Shown here piece by piece: positions 35,272 to 44,328 of a stretch of 64,000 bases of DNA. The DNA comes from Rhodoferax sp. Lineage in GTDB: Bacteria; Pseudomonadota; Gammaproteobacteria; Burkholderiales; Burkholderiaceae_C. Position 1 is the stretch's first letter. Every line of letters starts with the position of its first letter. Both the position numbers and the translations under genes were made by a program. The stretch is from assembly GCA_029866205.1 (NCBI GenBank), contig JARWZT010000001.1:1-64000 (forward strand), given 5' to 3'. Under the pieces are notes generated by a model, which searched no databases, had not been told where the DNA came from, and saw only the letters and a list, made by a program, of their open reading frames with translations.

Positions 35272-35840
35272 CTGAGGGCCTCAAGGTAGCCCACCAGGCG
35301 CTCGACCTGTACCGGTTTTTGGTACACCGTGACCCAGTTGGGCAGCATGCCGTCGGCACGCGCCTCAGCGGGGCTTTTGGCGGTGACGACCAACACATCG
35401 ATCGAGTGGTATTCCGGCTCGGTGGCCAATGCGCGGACCAATTGGTAGCCGTCAAAAGGGCGCATCATGAGGTCGGTGACCACCACATCGGGGCGCTGGC
35501 GTTCAATCTGGATCAGGGCCTGCGAGCCATCGGCCGCCACCACCAGTGACACTGGGTGGCCACAGCGCTTCACCAGCGATTCGAAATACGCCACCTGCAA
35601 GGCATCGTCCTCAGCCAGCAACACGCGCAGTGCGCGGGGTTCACTGGAATAGTGGCCATCCGGGCGTGTGGGCATCATCTTTTCGACGGCGGCACGGTAG
35701 ATGCGCCTATGGCCACCCGAGGTGACCCAGGCATCGAGCTCTCCGTTGGCAACCATCTTTTGCACGGTCGTGGTGGACAGGCCCAGCAGGCGGGCTGCCT
35801 GTTGGGTGGTAAGGATGTCGGGAGTTTCAGACTGGGCCAT
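35247..35840 (-). CDS. HTH (excisionase-type) plus receiver-domain regulator
   Basis: 197 residues with the domains in unusual order. Residues 8-55 are a MerR/excisionase-type helix-turn-helix (TTQQAARLLGLSTTTVQKMV, then SGGHRRIYR). Residues about 68-190 are a complete receiver domain: acidic pair in LLAEDDALQ, phospho-Asp in VVVTDLMMRPFDG, Thr in VVTAKS and Lys in VYQKPV. It is probably a DNA-binding response regulator; no kinase is adjacent. The AT-rich 93 nt upstream (35841-35933) should hold its promoter. Confidence 0.85.
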   Translation of the reverse strand: MAQSETPDILTTQQAARLLGLSTTTVQKMVANGELDAWVTSGGHRRIYRAAVEKMMPTRPDGHYSSEPRALRVLLAEDDALQVAYFESLVKRCGHPVSLVVAADGSQALIQIERQRPDVVVTDLMMRPFDGYQLVRALATEPEYHSIDVLVVTAKSPAEARADGMLPNWVTVYQKPVQVERLVGYLEALSGRIARGT

Positions 35841-35933
35841 AAGAGAAGTGTTCGCTAGATTGTTATGGACTGAACAGATTTTGTAATTTTCGAATAGAAA
35901 ACTATTATTCAGTTTAACGTGTTTCGGTCGGTT

Positions 35934-37103
35934 TTATGCAATGGTTTTGCGTTGAAAGAGGCCACCGGGCAAGCGAATGACCCGCCCTTGCAGCTCCAGT
36001 CCCATCAGTTCGGCCTGCAAATGCGGTGTGTCCAGTCCGGTGCGGGCCTGCAAGGCGTCCAGGCTGCTGGGCTCAAACCCCAAGGCTTGCAGCAAGGCTT
36101 TTTGCGCTGGTGGCAGGCCAGCATCGGCGTCGAAAAGCTCAGCCTCTGTTCCATCGTCATTTGCGGTCGCCCTGGGCACTACCGCGCCAAGCTCTTCCAA
36201 TACGTCCTCGGCGCATTCCACCAATTTGGCGCCTTGCTTGATCAATGCATGGCAGCCGCGGGACTGGGTGCTGTGAATGGAGCCTGGTATCGCAAACACG
36301 TCCTTGCCCTGCTCCAACGCCAAGCGCGCCGTAATGAGCGAGCCCGATTGCAGTGCCGCCTCCACCACCAGCGTACCCAGGCACAGGCCCGAGATGATGC
36401 GGTTGCGTTGGGGAAAATGGGCCGCCATCGGCGGCGTGCCCAGGGGGTACTCGCTGACAAGCAGGCCCTGCGTGGCGATTTGCTTGGCCAGAGCCAGGTG
36501 GGCCTTGGGGTAGACCCGGTCAAGCCCCGTGCCAACCACCGCGATGGTGGCAATGGCTCCCCGATCGGCGCCGTCTAGGGCACCTTGGTGGGCCGCGCCA
36601 TCCACGCCCAGCGCGAGACCGGAAACCACGGTGAGTCCTGCCTGCGCCAACGCGTGACCAAATTCACGGGCATTGTCGGCACCTTGGGGCGTGGGGTTGC
36701 GACTGCCCACGATGGCCACGCAACGCAGTGCATCAAACGCACCGGGTTCCCACGCTGCACTGTGGCCCATGGCGTACAGCATCAGGGGTGGGTCCTCGGT
36801 GTTCAGCAGTGCGGCCGGATAGGCCGGGTCAGCCAAGCTGAGAATGCGTCGCTGCTCAGGTGCCGCCTGCAGCCACGACCAGGCAGTGTCCAGGGCGTCG
36901 GCAAACCCTGCGGGCGTTTGCAGCAGCGCCTGCGCCTTGGTCTCGCCAACCAGCTCGCGCAATGCGGCCAGGCTGTGACCGAATATTTGCGAGGGCAGTC
37001 CCAAGCCGGCCAGTAATTTGCGCGCCGACGCGTTGCCAATGCCTGGCGTGAGCTGCAGACGCAGCCAATCCGCCAGCTCGTCGCGAGTCACCAGACTGTG
37101 CAC
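35934..37103 (-). CDS. dprA: DNA processing protein DprA
   Basis: 389 residues. An N-terminal SAM-like region (LQLTPGIGNASARKLLAGLG), the extended Rossmann fold (VAIVGSRNPTPQGADNAREF; VVSGLALGVDGAAHQGAL; FPQRNRIISGLCLGTLVVEA), and a C-terminal winged-helix-like segment. It loads RecA on incoming single-stranded DNA during transformation. It is 10 nt downstream of the envelope protein gene and co-oriented with it. Confidence 0.95.
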   Translation of the reverse strand: MHSLVTRDELADWLRLQLTPGIGNASARKLLAGLGLPSQIFGHSLAALRELVGETKAQALLQTPAGFADALDTAWSWLQAAPEQRRILSLADPAYPAALLNTEDPPLMLYAMGHSAAWEPGAFDALRCVAIVGSRNPTPQGADNAREFGHALAQAGLTVVSGLALGVDGAAHQGALDGADRGAIATIAVVGTGLDRVYPKAHLALAKQIATQGLLVSEYPLGTPPMAAHFPQRNRIISGLCLGTLVVEAALQSGSLITARLALEQGKDVFAIPGSIHSTQSRGCHALIKQGAKLVECAEDVLEELGAVVPRATANDDGTEAELFDADAGLPPAQKALLQALGFEPSSLDALQARTGLDTPHLQAELMGLELQGRVIRLPGGLFQRKTIA

Positions 37104-37113
37104 CGGCGGACGC

Positions 37114-38040
37114 CTAGGGGGCCGTCATTCGATCGCCCACTCGCACCGAGTCGGTCACCTGCACCACCAGTGCATAAGACACTTTTTCAAAGCTCAGAAA
37201 CACCATGGCGAGCCCGTTGCGCTCATCTGGCAAAAGCAGCGGCGTGCGTGCGGGGTCGTTGGCTTCTGTCGCCTGTGCGCGGCGTTTCTGGATGGCCATC
37301 ACATGGCCGGGCTCCAGGCCGCTGCCCCGCCCCTGGTTGACCACAATCACCTGGTTGGAGCCGGCGTTGACCACCGTGCTGCCATAGACCGAAACGATTT
37401 GCGCCGTGGTGCCTGCCGTCGCCGGGTGGGGGACGATCGGAGATCGGCGTTCGCTGGCGCGCACCAACAGGCGATCGCCGGCGCGAATTTCTTCGTTGGC
37501 GCTGGTGATCAAAAGGGTGGCCGGCACCACCTGTTGCACGTCCTTACCCTGCACCTGAACCGTCTCGTTGCTCTCGCTGCCCACCAGCACCGCCGTGCCA
37601 ATGAATTGCGCCTCGTAGCCCAGCAGTTCGCCGCTGGCCGGGTCGTTCAGGGGCTTGGCATGGCGAAACACACTGAAACGCTGCTCCATGTTGGCTTTGA
37701 GTTCCAGCGGACTGCCAAGAGCGCTGCGGGCATAGGCGCGATCCCCGCGCGAGAGCAGTACGCGGCCTTCCTGAGCGGCCACGATACGCGGTGCGGCTAG
37801 CGCAGCGGCCTCGTCAATCACCATCGGCTCGACCAAAAACGGTTCGATCAGATTGCGTTGGATGGCGCTTGTCAGCGGCAGCGAAAGGGCTTCGCTGCGC
37901 TCTTGTGGTGAGAGGCGCACTGTGGGGGGTATGTCACCCGAGGGCGTGGAGGCCGTTTGTGCATGGCCAAGCCCCGTAAACGCCACGATCAGGCCGATCA
38001 ACAGGTGTAGAGCGCCGCGGGGCGTGTTCCATGGTGGCAT
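37114..38040 (-). CDS. exported protein resembling the C-terminal part of LysM envelope proteins
   Basis: 308 residues with an N-terminal signal peptide ending GLGHAQ. The body (RNLIEPFLVEPMVIDEAAAL, APRIVAAQEGRVLLSRGDRA, QVIVVNQGRGSGLEPGHVMA) resembles the C-terminal region of the LysM peptidoglycan-binding protein usually found upstream of dprA in this order. No LysM repeat is visible between signal and body, so this copy looks N-terminally shortened. It is divergent from def and directly upstream of dprA. Confidence 0.68.
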   Translation of the reverse strand: MPPWNTPRGALHLLIGLIVAFTGLGHAQTASTPSGDIPPTVRLSPQERSEALSLPLTSAIQRNLIEPFLVEPMVIDEAAALAAPRIVAAQEGRVLLSRGDRAYARSALGSPLELKANMEQRFSVFRHAKPLNDPASGELLGYEAQFIGTAVLVGSESNETVQVQGKDVQQVVPATLLITSANEEIRAGDRLLVRASERRSPIVPHPATAGTTAQIVSVYGSTVVNAGSNQVIVVNQGRGSGLEPGHVMAIQKRRAQATEANDPARTPLLLPDERNGLAMVFLSFEKVSYALVVQVTDSVRVGDRMTAP

Positions 38041-38179
38041 CAGGATTCCCCAGAAATGGACAGATTGTAGTTTTGTTAATTATTGCCGCGAAACCTCCCC
38101 CGTCAGGCACGGTTTTGGTATTTTTGGTCTGCAAGAGGCTGCAAAAAGGCGAAAATAGAGACTTATCTTCCCTGGCACT

Positions 38180-38689
38180 ATGGCTCTACTCCCTATTCTT
38201 ACTTTCCCTGACCGCCGCCTGCACACCGTGGCAAAACCGGTGTCCGCAGTGGACGAACGCATCACCCGATTGGTACGCGACATGTTGGAAACCATGTACG
38301 ACGCCAGTGGCATTGGTTTGGCGGCCAGCCAAGTGGATGTGCACGAGCGCGTGATCGTGATTGACGTCTCCCATGAGCGCAACCAGCCTTTGGTGCTGGT
38401 CAACCCGGAATTGGTTTGGACCAGCCCGGGAACCCACCTCAATGAAGAGGGCTGCCTGTCGGTGCCTGGTATTTACGACGGCGTGACCCGTTTTGACGCG
38501 GTGCACGTACGCGCTCTGGATGACCAGGGCCAAAGCCGCGTCATTGAGGCGCAGGAGCTCTTGGCGGTCTGTATTCAGCACGAAATGGACCATTTGATGG
38601 GCAAGGTGTTTGTGGAATACCTGTCGCCGCTCAAACGCAACCGCATCAAAACCAAAATGCTCAAGGCCCAGCGCGAGGACGCCCGTTGA
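38180..38689 (+). CDS. def: peptide deformylase
   Basis: 169 residues with all three deformylase motifs: [17 protein letters not shown] (Cys metal ligand) and [10 protein letters not shown] (two His ligands and catalytic Glu). It removes the N-formyl group from nascent proteins. Its stop overlaps the TTG start of fmt. Confidence 0.97.
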   Translation: MALLPILTFPDRRLHTVAKPVSAVDERITRLVRDMLETMYDASGIGLAASQVDVHERVIVIDVSHERNQPLVLVNPELVWTSPGTHLNEEGCLSVPGIYDGVTRFDAVHVRALDDQGQSRVIEAQELLAVCIQHEMDHLMGKVFVEYLSPLKRNRIKTKMLKAQREDAR

Positions 38690-39681
38690 GGCTGGTCTTT
38701 GCCGGCACACCGGAGTTTGCCCGCAGCGCCCTGGAGCAACTCCACGCCGCCGGCCACAGCATCGCCCTGGTGCTGACCCAGCCCGATCGCCCGGCCGGTC
38801 GGGGCATGAAACTGCAGGCCTCGGCGGTCAAGCAATTTGCCCTGGAGCACGGCCTGCCCTTGGCCCAACCGCAGGGCCTGCGACTGGATGGCAAATACGC
38901 CCAAGACGCGGCCGCGGCCCGGCAGGCGATCGCTGATGCGCGGGCGGACGCGATGGTGGTGGTGGCCTATGGCCTGATCCTGCCGCAGTGGGTGCTCGAC
39001 AGCATGGCGGGCCCGGGCCAATGGGGCTGCCTCAATATTCATGGCTCCGTGCTGCCTCGCTGGCGGGGGGCTGCGCCGATTCATCGCGCCATTGAAGCCG
39101 GCGACCCCGATACCGGCGTCACCATCATGCAAATGGATGCAGGACTGGACACGGGGGCCATGCTGTTGCAAGAGCGCGTGGCCATCGACCCGTTGGACAC
39201 CACCGCCACGTTGCACGATCGATTGGCGGCCCTGGGCGCGCGCTTGGTGGTGCAGGTGCTGGCCGACCCCACGGCCTGGGTGGCGAGGCCCCAACCCGAA
39301 CAGGGCGTGACCTACGCCCACAAGATCGACAAAAGCGAAGCCGCCATTGACTGGCGCCTTGATGCGCCGCAGATTGCGCGGCGGGTGCGGGCCTTTGATC
39401 CGTTTCCCGGTGCCACCGCGCGGATTGCGGGTGAAACCCTCAAGGTTTGGGGCGCCCATGCGCCGTCTGAACCCGCGCCGGCCTCGGGTGCGGCGCCAGG
39501 CACCGTGCTGCGTGCCGACGCGCAGGGTATTGAGGTGCAAACCGGGTCGGGTGTGCTGCGCCTGGATGTTTTGCAGCGCCCGGGCGCCAAGCGCCTGGTG
39601 GCGGCTGAGTTTCTGCGTGGTTTTGCGCTGTTGCCGGGTATGGCGTTTGACCTGCCCGATGCCGATTCGCTGTCGGACTGA
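38686..39681 (+). CDS. fmt: methionyl-tRNA formyltransferase
   Basis: 331 residues from a TTG start at 38686 that overlaps the def stop (TTGA). The formyl-transfer domain shows [18 protein letters not shown], the [19 protein letters not shown] motif with His and the SLLP-like loop, and [10 protein letters not shown]-terminal OB-like domain follows. It formylates initiator Met-tRNA using 10-formyl-THF, the opposite step to def. The pair is a compact translation-coupled operon. Confidence 0.96.
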   Translation: MRLVFAGTPEFARSALEQLHAAGHSIALVLTQPDRPAGRGMKLQASAVKQFALEHGLPLAQPQGLRLDGKYAQDAAAARQAIADARADAMVVVAYGLILPQWVLDSMAGPGQWGCLNIHGSVLPRWRGAAPIHRAIEAGDPDTGVTIMQMDAGLDTGAMLLQERVAIDPLDTTATLHDRLAALGARLVVQVLADPTAWVARPQPEQGVTYAHKIDKSEAAIDWRLDAPQIARRVRAFDPFPGATARIAGETLKVWGAHAPSEPAPASGAAPGTVLRADAQGIEVQTGSGVLRLDVLQRPGAKRLVAAEFLRGFALLPGMAFDLPDADSLSD

Positions 39682-39691
39682 CCTGCCCACC

Positions 39692-40426
39692 ATGTTCTTT
39701 TCGCAAGAAAACCGCCGCCATCCCGAGTTTCGTCAGGGGTTTGTCGAAATGATGGGTGCGGCCCCTGGCATTGCCGCCTGGGGCCTGATGACCGGCGTGG
39801 CGATGGTGAAGTCCGGCATGGGCACGCTGGAAGCGCTGGCCATGGCTTTGCTGGTGTTTGCCGGCAGCTCGCAGCTTGCCGCCATTCCCTTGTTTATTGC
39901 GGCGGCGCCGGTGTGGGTGATTCTGGTCACCGCCTTTTGTGTCAACTTGCGGTTTGTGGTGTTCAGCGCCCATATGCGCGGTTACCTGATGCATCTGCCG
40001 CGCTGGAAGCGGCTGGTGACCGGTTACTTCACCGCCGACCTCACCTATGTGCTGTTTGTGCGTCGCCATCCGCTGCCTGCGCAGGACGTTGAGGGGCGCG
40101 CCGCGCAAATGGCCTATCTGGCTGGCAATGCCAGTATCAATTGGTTGAGCTGGATGTCGGCAAGCGTGCTGGGTGTGGCGCTCGCCAACTTCATTCCGAG
40201 TGCCTGGGGCTTGGGCTTTGCGGGCGTGTTGGCGCTGACGGGCATTTTGTGTTCGCTGGCCAGCAGCCGTTTGCGTTGGGTGGCGGGCGCAGTCGCCGGG
40301 GTTGTGGCGGTGGCGGCGTACGCCTTGCCGCTCAAACTCAATATCCTGGCGGCGATTGCGGTGGCCGTATTGCTGTGCATGGCGCTTGAGTCAAAGCCGG
40401 CCTTTGCGCCACCCGCAGCGCCATGA
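39692..40426 (+). CDS. azlC: branched-chain amino acid exporter, AzlC family
   Basis: 244 residues from the ATG at 39692, 10 nt after fmt. Multiple helices and the family motifs GAAPGIAAWGLMTGVAMVKS, LLVFAGSSQLAAIPL and FCVNLRFVVFSAHM are visible. AzlC with AzlD exports branched-chain amino acids. It overlaps azlD by 4 nt. Confidence 0.93.
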   Translation: MFFSQENRRHPEFRQGFVEMMGAAPGIAAWGLMTGVAMVKSGMGTLEALAMALLVFAGSSQLAAIPLFIAAAPVWVILVTAFCVNLRFVVFSAHMRGYLMHLPRWKRLVTGYFTADLTYVLFVRRHPLPAQDVEGRAAQMAYLAGNASINWLSWMSASVLGVALANFIPSAWGLGFAGVLALTGILCSLASSRLRWVAGAVAGVVAVAAYALPLKLNILAAIAVAVLLCMALESKPAFAPPAAP

Positions 40427-40809
40427 GCCTCGCGTCGCTGCAGGCCTGGTGGGACAGCTTGCTGGCGGGGAGCCACGCCAGCACCCTGATGACGATTGTG
40501 CTGATGGCGCTGATCACCGTGGTGTCGCGGTCATTTTTCTTTATTTCAGATGCGGAATGGACGCTGCCTCGCTGGGCGCAACGGGGATTGCAGTACGCAC
40601 CGATGGCGGCGTTGTCGGCGGTGGTGATTCCCGAGTTGGTCATGACACAGGGCGTGTTTATCCAAACCGTACTGGACGCACGGCTGTATGGCGCAGTGGC
40701 CGGAGCGGCCTATTTCTTTTGGCGCAAGGGCGTGGGAAACGCGGTCTTGGGAACCATCGTCTGCGGAATGGCGGTGTACCTGCCGCTGCACATCGGCCTG
40801 GGCTGGTAG
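40423..40809 (+). CDS. azlD: branched-chain amino acid exporter small subunit, AzlD family
   Basis: 128 residues with four predicted helices and AlzD-type features (LPRWAQRGLQYAPMAALSAV). It overlaps azlC by ATGA, as usual for this pair, and is the partner subunit of the exporter. Confidence 0.92.
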   Translation: MSLASLQAWWDSLLAGSHASTLMTIVLMALITVVSRSFFFISDAEWTLPRWAQRGLQYAPMAALSAVVIPELVMTQGVFIQTVLDARLYGAVAGAAYFFWRKGVGNAVLGTIVCGMAVYLPLHIGLGW

Positions 40810-40897
40810 GGCGAGGCGCCTGGTCGCGCTGGCAAAGGTTGCCTAAAATGCGCGCCCGAACAATGCTCATTTTTTCAACACTTTCAAAGTCACCACC

Positions 40898-42091
40898 ATG
40901 AACGCCATTCGCTTTTCTGATCTGTGCGCCCAGGGCTCCGTTGCCGCCAAGCGGGTGTTCATTCGCGCTGACCTCAATGTCCCGCAAGACGCCCACGGTG
41001 CCATCACCGAAGACACCCGCATTCGCGCCAGCGCGCCTTGTATCCAGATGGCGCTGGATGCGGGGGCCGCTGTCATGGTCACTTCGCACCTGGGCCGACC
41101 GACCGAGGGCGCGTTCCAGCCCGCCGATTCGCTGGCGCCCGTGGCCAAGCGTCTGGGCGAGTTGCTCGGTCGCCCGGTGCCGCTGGTCGCTGATTGGGTC
41201 GATGGCGTCACGGTGGCGCCCGGCCAAGTGGTGATGCTGGAAAACTGCCGCGTCAACCCCGGCGAGAAAAAAAATGACCCCGCGCTGGCGCGCAAGATGG
41301 CCGCCCTGTGCGACATTTTTGTGCACGATGCCTTTGGCACCGCCCACCGCGCCGAAGCCAGTACCTATGGCATTGCCGAATATGCGGCTGTGGCCTGCGC
41401 TGGCCCGCTGTTGGCCGCCGAAATGGACGCCATTGCCAAAGCCCTGCTCGCGCCCAAACGCCCGCTGGTGGCGATCGTGGCAGGTTCCAAGGTTTCAACC
41501 AAGCTCACCATCCTCAAAAGCCTGGCCGCCAATGTGGATCAGCTGATTGTGGGGGGCGGCATTGCCAACACCTTCATGTTGGCGGCCGGCCTAAAGATCG
41601 GGAAAAGTCTGGCCGAACCCGACTTGCTGGACCAGGCCAAGGCGGTTATTGAGGCCATGCAAGCGCGCGGTGCGGCCGTGCCGATTCCGACCGACGTCGT
41701 TACCGCAAAGACCTTTGCCGCCGATGCTGTGGCCACCGTCAAAGCGGCAACCGATGTGGCCGATGACGACCTGATTTTGGATATTGGTCCCCAAACTGCC
41801 CAGGCACTGGCGGCCCAACTCATGCGCGCGGGCACCATTGTCTGGAACGGCCCGGTCGGCGTCTTTGAATTTGCTGCCTTTGAGAACGGTACCAAGGTGG
41901 TCGCCCAGGCCATCGCCGCGTCCAGCGCTTTCAGCATCGCTGGCGGCGGCGACACGCTGGCGGCCATTGCCAAATATGGCATCGAGTCGAAGATTGGCTA
42001 TATCTCGACCGGCGGAGGCGCCTTTTTGGAGGTTTTGGAAGGCAAAACCTTGCCCGCCTTTGAGATCTTGGGTCGCCGCGCAAGCGCCTGA
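40898..42091 (+). CDS. pgk: phosphoglycerate kinase
   Basis: 397 residues. N-terminal substrate-binding motifs ([40 protein letters not shown]) and the C-terminal nucleotide site ([38 protein letters not shown]) are all present. It catalyses the ATP-forming step of glycolysis and its reverse in gluconeogenesis and carbon fixation. It stands alone; a TAAAAT hexamer at 40844-40849 could be part of its promoter. Confidence 0.97.
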   Translation: MNAIRFSDLCAQGSVAAKRVFIRADLNVPQDAHGAITEDTRIRASAPCIQMALDAGAAVMVTSHLGRPTEGAFQPADSLAPVAKRLGELLGRPVPLVADWVDGVTVAPGQVVMLENCRVNPGEKKNDPALARKMAALCDIFVHDAFGTAHRAEASTYGIAEYAAVACAGPLLAAEMDAIAKALLAPKRPLVAIVAGSKVSTKLTILKSLAANVDQLIVGGGIANTFMLAAGLKIGKSLAEPDLLDQAKAVIEAMQARGAAVPIPTDVVTAKTFAADAVATVKAATDVADDDLILDIGPQTAQALAAQLMRAGTIVWNGPVGVFEFAAFENGTKVVAQAIAASSAFSIAGGGDTLAAIAKYGIESKIGYISTGGGAFLEVLEGKTLPAFEILGRRASA

Positions 42092-42257
42092 ACTGCGTTT
42101 TTCGCCGGCTGTCGGCCAGCGCCTTCAGTCAGGCGTTAAGCTGAGTGTTCGCGTGGGTCTTTGCTGGCTGTCAATCCTTTGTAAGCAAGGCTCCGTGACA
42201 ATCACCCCCGTGCGGCTATGGTGCCGCCTTTTGCCTCTCTAAGGAATGGAAAACAAC

Positions 42258-42563
42258 ATGTCAAATCGTCGTGAATTCGTGGTCAAGCTCGGTGTGGGCG
42301 CCAGCGCTCTGGTAGGCGGCGCTGTTTTTGCAGCCCCTCCCATGGTGGCCGAGTCGGACGCTACCGCTGCCAGCCTCGGTTACAAGGCTGACGCCTCCAA
42401 AGTCGACAAAACCAAGTTCCCCAAATTTGCCGCAGGTCAAAACTGTGGCAACTGCGCCTTGTTCCAAGGCAAGGCGGGCGATGCGGCAGGCAATTGCCCG
42501 CTGTTCGCTGGCAAGCAAGTGGCTGGCCCCGGTTGGTGCAGCGCTTACGCCAAAAAGGGCTAA
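42258..42563 (+). CDS. high-potential iron-sulfur protein (HiPIP)
   Basis: 101 residues from the ATG at 42258; an ATG at 42246 directly abuts the AAGGA and cannot be used by it. The N-terminus is a Tat-type signal (SNRREFVVKLGVGASAL, then AAPP). Four Cys bind the [4Fe-4S] cluster in the standard spacing: NCGNCALF, GNCPLF and GWCSAYA. HiPIPs carry electrons in the periplasm, for example to terminal oxidases or photosynthetic reaction centres. It is monocistronic. Confidence 0.95.
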   Translation: MSNRREFVVKLGVGASALVGGAVFAAPPMVAESDATAASLGYKADASKVDKTKFPKFAAGQNCGNCALFQGKAGDAAGNCPLFAGKQVAGPGWCSAYAKKG

Positions 42564-42709
42564 TGACTCGGCGGCTCCTGCCGCACTGACCACCGCAGGC
42601 TCTGGTTTTGTACCGGGGCTGGCGGTGGTTTTTTCTTGGGCGCAAAATCGGTACCCCGGCGCGGGCGCCTCCCGTGCCTTGTACTTTGCCCCCTATTGCT
42701 AGCTTTACG

Positions 42710-43978
42710 ATGCCTTTTTCCGATCTCGGTCTTTCCGGTGCTTTGTGTGCGGCAGCGCATGCGGCTGGTTTTGCGGCACCTACGCCGGTGCAAGAGGGCA
42801 GCATCTCTGCCGTGCTCAAGGGCCATGATCTGCTCGTGAAGGCCCAAACCGGGTCTGGCAAAACGGCGGCGTTTGGCTTGCCCTTGTTGCAGCTGGTGTC
42901 GCCTCTGGCGGGTCCGCGTACGGCACCGCGCCGGGTACAGGCCTTGGTGCTGGTGCCTACGCGTGAGCTGGCGGTACAGGTGGGTGATGTGCTCAAGGGT
43001 CTGGCAAGCAGCCTGGTGCCCGCACCCAAAATAAGCGTTGTTTTTGGCGGCGTGTCGATCAATCCGCAAATGCTGGGCCTGCGCGGGGGCAGCGACATTG
43101 TGGTGGCCACACCGGGGCGCCTGCTGGACCTGGTGGACCACAACGCCCTGCATCTGGACGGCGTGCGCACGCTGGTGCTTGATGAAGCCGACCGCCTTTT
43201 GGACCAGGGCTTTAGCGAAGAACTGGGTCGGATTGTGGGTCTGTTGAACCCGCAGCGGCAAAGTTTGTTTTTCTCGGCGACGTTTGGCCCGCAGGTCAGT
43301 GCGCTGGCGCAAGGCCTGCTGCGCGACCCGGTGCGGGTGGAGGTGCAAGATGCCCCAGAAACCCTGCCCGATATCGCCCAGAGTGCGATTGCAGTCGACA
43401 CCCGGGCGCGCACGCAGTTGCTGCGCCACCTGATTAAGCAGTACGCCTGGAGCCGTACGCTGGTATTTGTCGCCACCAAGTACGCGGCCGAAATTGTGGC
43501 CGACAAGCTCCGCAAAGCCGGCCTGGATGCTGAACCGCTGCATGGACAGCTCAGCCAGGGCAAACGCAGCCAGGTGCTGGAAGATTTCAAGGCCTCGCGG
43601 ATTAGTGTGGTGGTGGCCACCGACCTCGCCGCGCGCGGTATTGACGTGGTGGAGCTGCCAGTCGTGGTGAACTACGACTTGCCACGCTCGGCCGACGACT
43701 ACACCCACCGCATCGGTCGCACCGGTCGCGCCGGGCAAGCCGGTTTGGCGGTGAGCTTTGTTACCGCAGACACCGAAGCCCACTGGCGCCTCATTGAAAA
43801 GCGCCAAGGGCTGGACGTCGTACTGGAAGCCGTGGAGGGTTTTGAGCCCACCGAAGTGGCTGCTCCACCCGTGCAAGCCTTGGTGGACCTCAGTGGCAAC
43901 GGCGGTGTCAAGGGCAAACGCCCGAGCAAAAAAGACAAGCTGCGGGCCGCTGCTGCTGCCGCCGCCGCTGCGGTGTAA
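42710..43978 (+). CDS. DEAD-box RNA helicase (RhlE-like)
   Basis: 422 residues from the ATG at 42710. Helicase motifs in order: Q motif (APTPVQEGSI), motif I (AQTGSGKT), PTRELA, VATPGRLLDL, DEAD, FSATF, and the C-terminal VATDLAARGID and HRIGRTGRAG. The tail is short, Lys-rich and then poly-Ala, as in small RhlE-type proteins. Likely roles are RNA remodelling, ribosome assembly or cold adaptation. Confidence 0.93.
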   Translation: MPFSDLGLSGALCAAAHAAGFAAPTPVQEGSISAVLKGHDLLVKAQTGSGKTAAFGLPLLQLVSPLAGPRTAPRRVQALVLVPTRELAVQVGDVLKGLASSLVPAPKISVVFGGVSINPQMLGLRGGSDIVVATPGRLLDLVDHNALHLDGVRTLVLDEADRLLDQGFSEELGRIVGLLNPQRQSLFFSATFGPQVSALAQGLLRDPVRVEVQDAPETLPDIAQSAIAVDTRARTQLLRHLIKQYAWSRTLVFVATKYAAEIVADKLRKAGLDAEPLHGQLSQGKRSQVLEDFKASRISVVVATDLAARGIDVVELPVVVNYDLPRSADDYTHRIGRTGRAGQAGLAVSFVTADTEAHWRLIEKRQGLDVVLEAVEGFEPTEVAAPPVQALVDLSGNGGVKGKRPSKKDKLRAAAAAAAAAV

Positions 43979-43998
43979 GTGCTTGGAGCGCCTTGCCC

Positions 43999-44328
43999 AT
44001 GTCCGACGCTTCCCAAATCGAGATTCCATCGTCTTTTGTGGCGCTATTTGTAGCGCCCGGTAAAACACGGCCGCATACCGCACGGGAGGTCGTGGCCGCC
44101 CGTTACGAGCTGTGTGAAGACCTGGCGCAGACGCTGGCCCCTACCGCCAGCCAAATGCAGCTCGGGCGCGAGTTGCACGCGACCGAGGTGCTGGCACAGT
44201 GCCTTGAGGCGATTTCTGGCCCGCAGGCCGTGCTTGAACTCTCCGAGGCGCGCTGGGTCGTGTGTCGGCTGGCCGAGCTACTGGATTGGCCCTTGCCGCA
44301 GTTCGCGCCTGAGGACCCGGAGACCTGA
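43999..44328 (+). CDS. conserved hypothetical protein
   Basis: 109 residues from the ATG at 43999, 20 nt after the helicase stop. Mostly helical and acidic; recognisable stretches are SSFVALFVAPGKTRPHTARE, RYELCEDLAQTL and RWVVCRLAELLDWPLP. Similar small proteins are common in Comamonadaceae but no function is known to me. The stop abuts the start of the DUF3108 gene, suggesting an operon. Confidence 0.75.
   Translation: MSDASQIEIPSSFVALFVAPGKTRPHTAREVVAARYELCEDLAQTLAPTASQMQLGRELHATEVLAQCLEAISGPQAVLELSEARWVVCRLAELLDWPLPQFAPEDPET

Noticed and set aside
42246-42257. Four-codon N-terminal extension of the HiPIP
   Set aside because: The upstream ATG has no room for a ribosome-binding site, and the Tat signal fits the start at 42258.
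43993-43998. TTG start for the hypothetical gene after the helicase
   Set aside because: The ATG two codons later is preferred.
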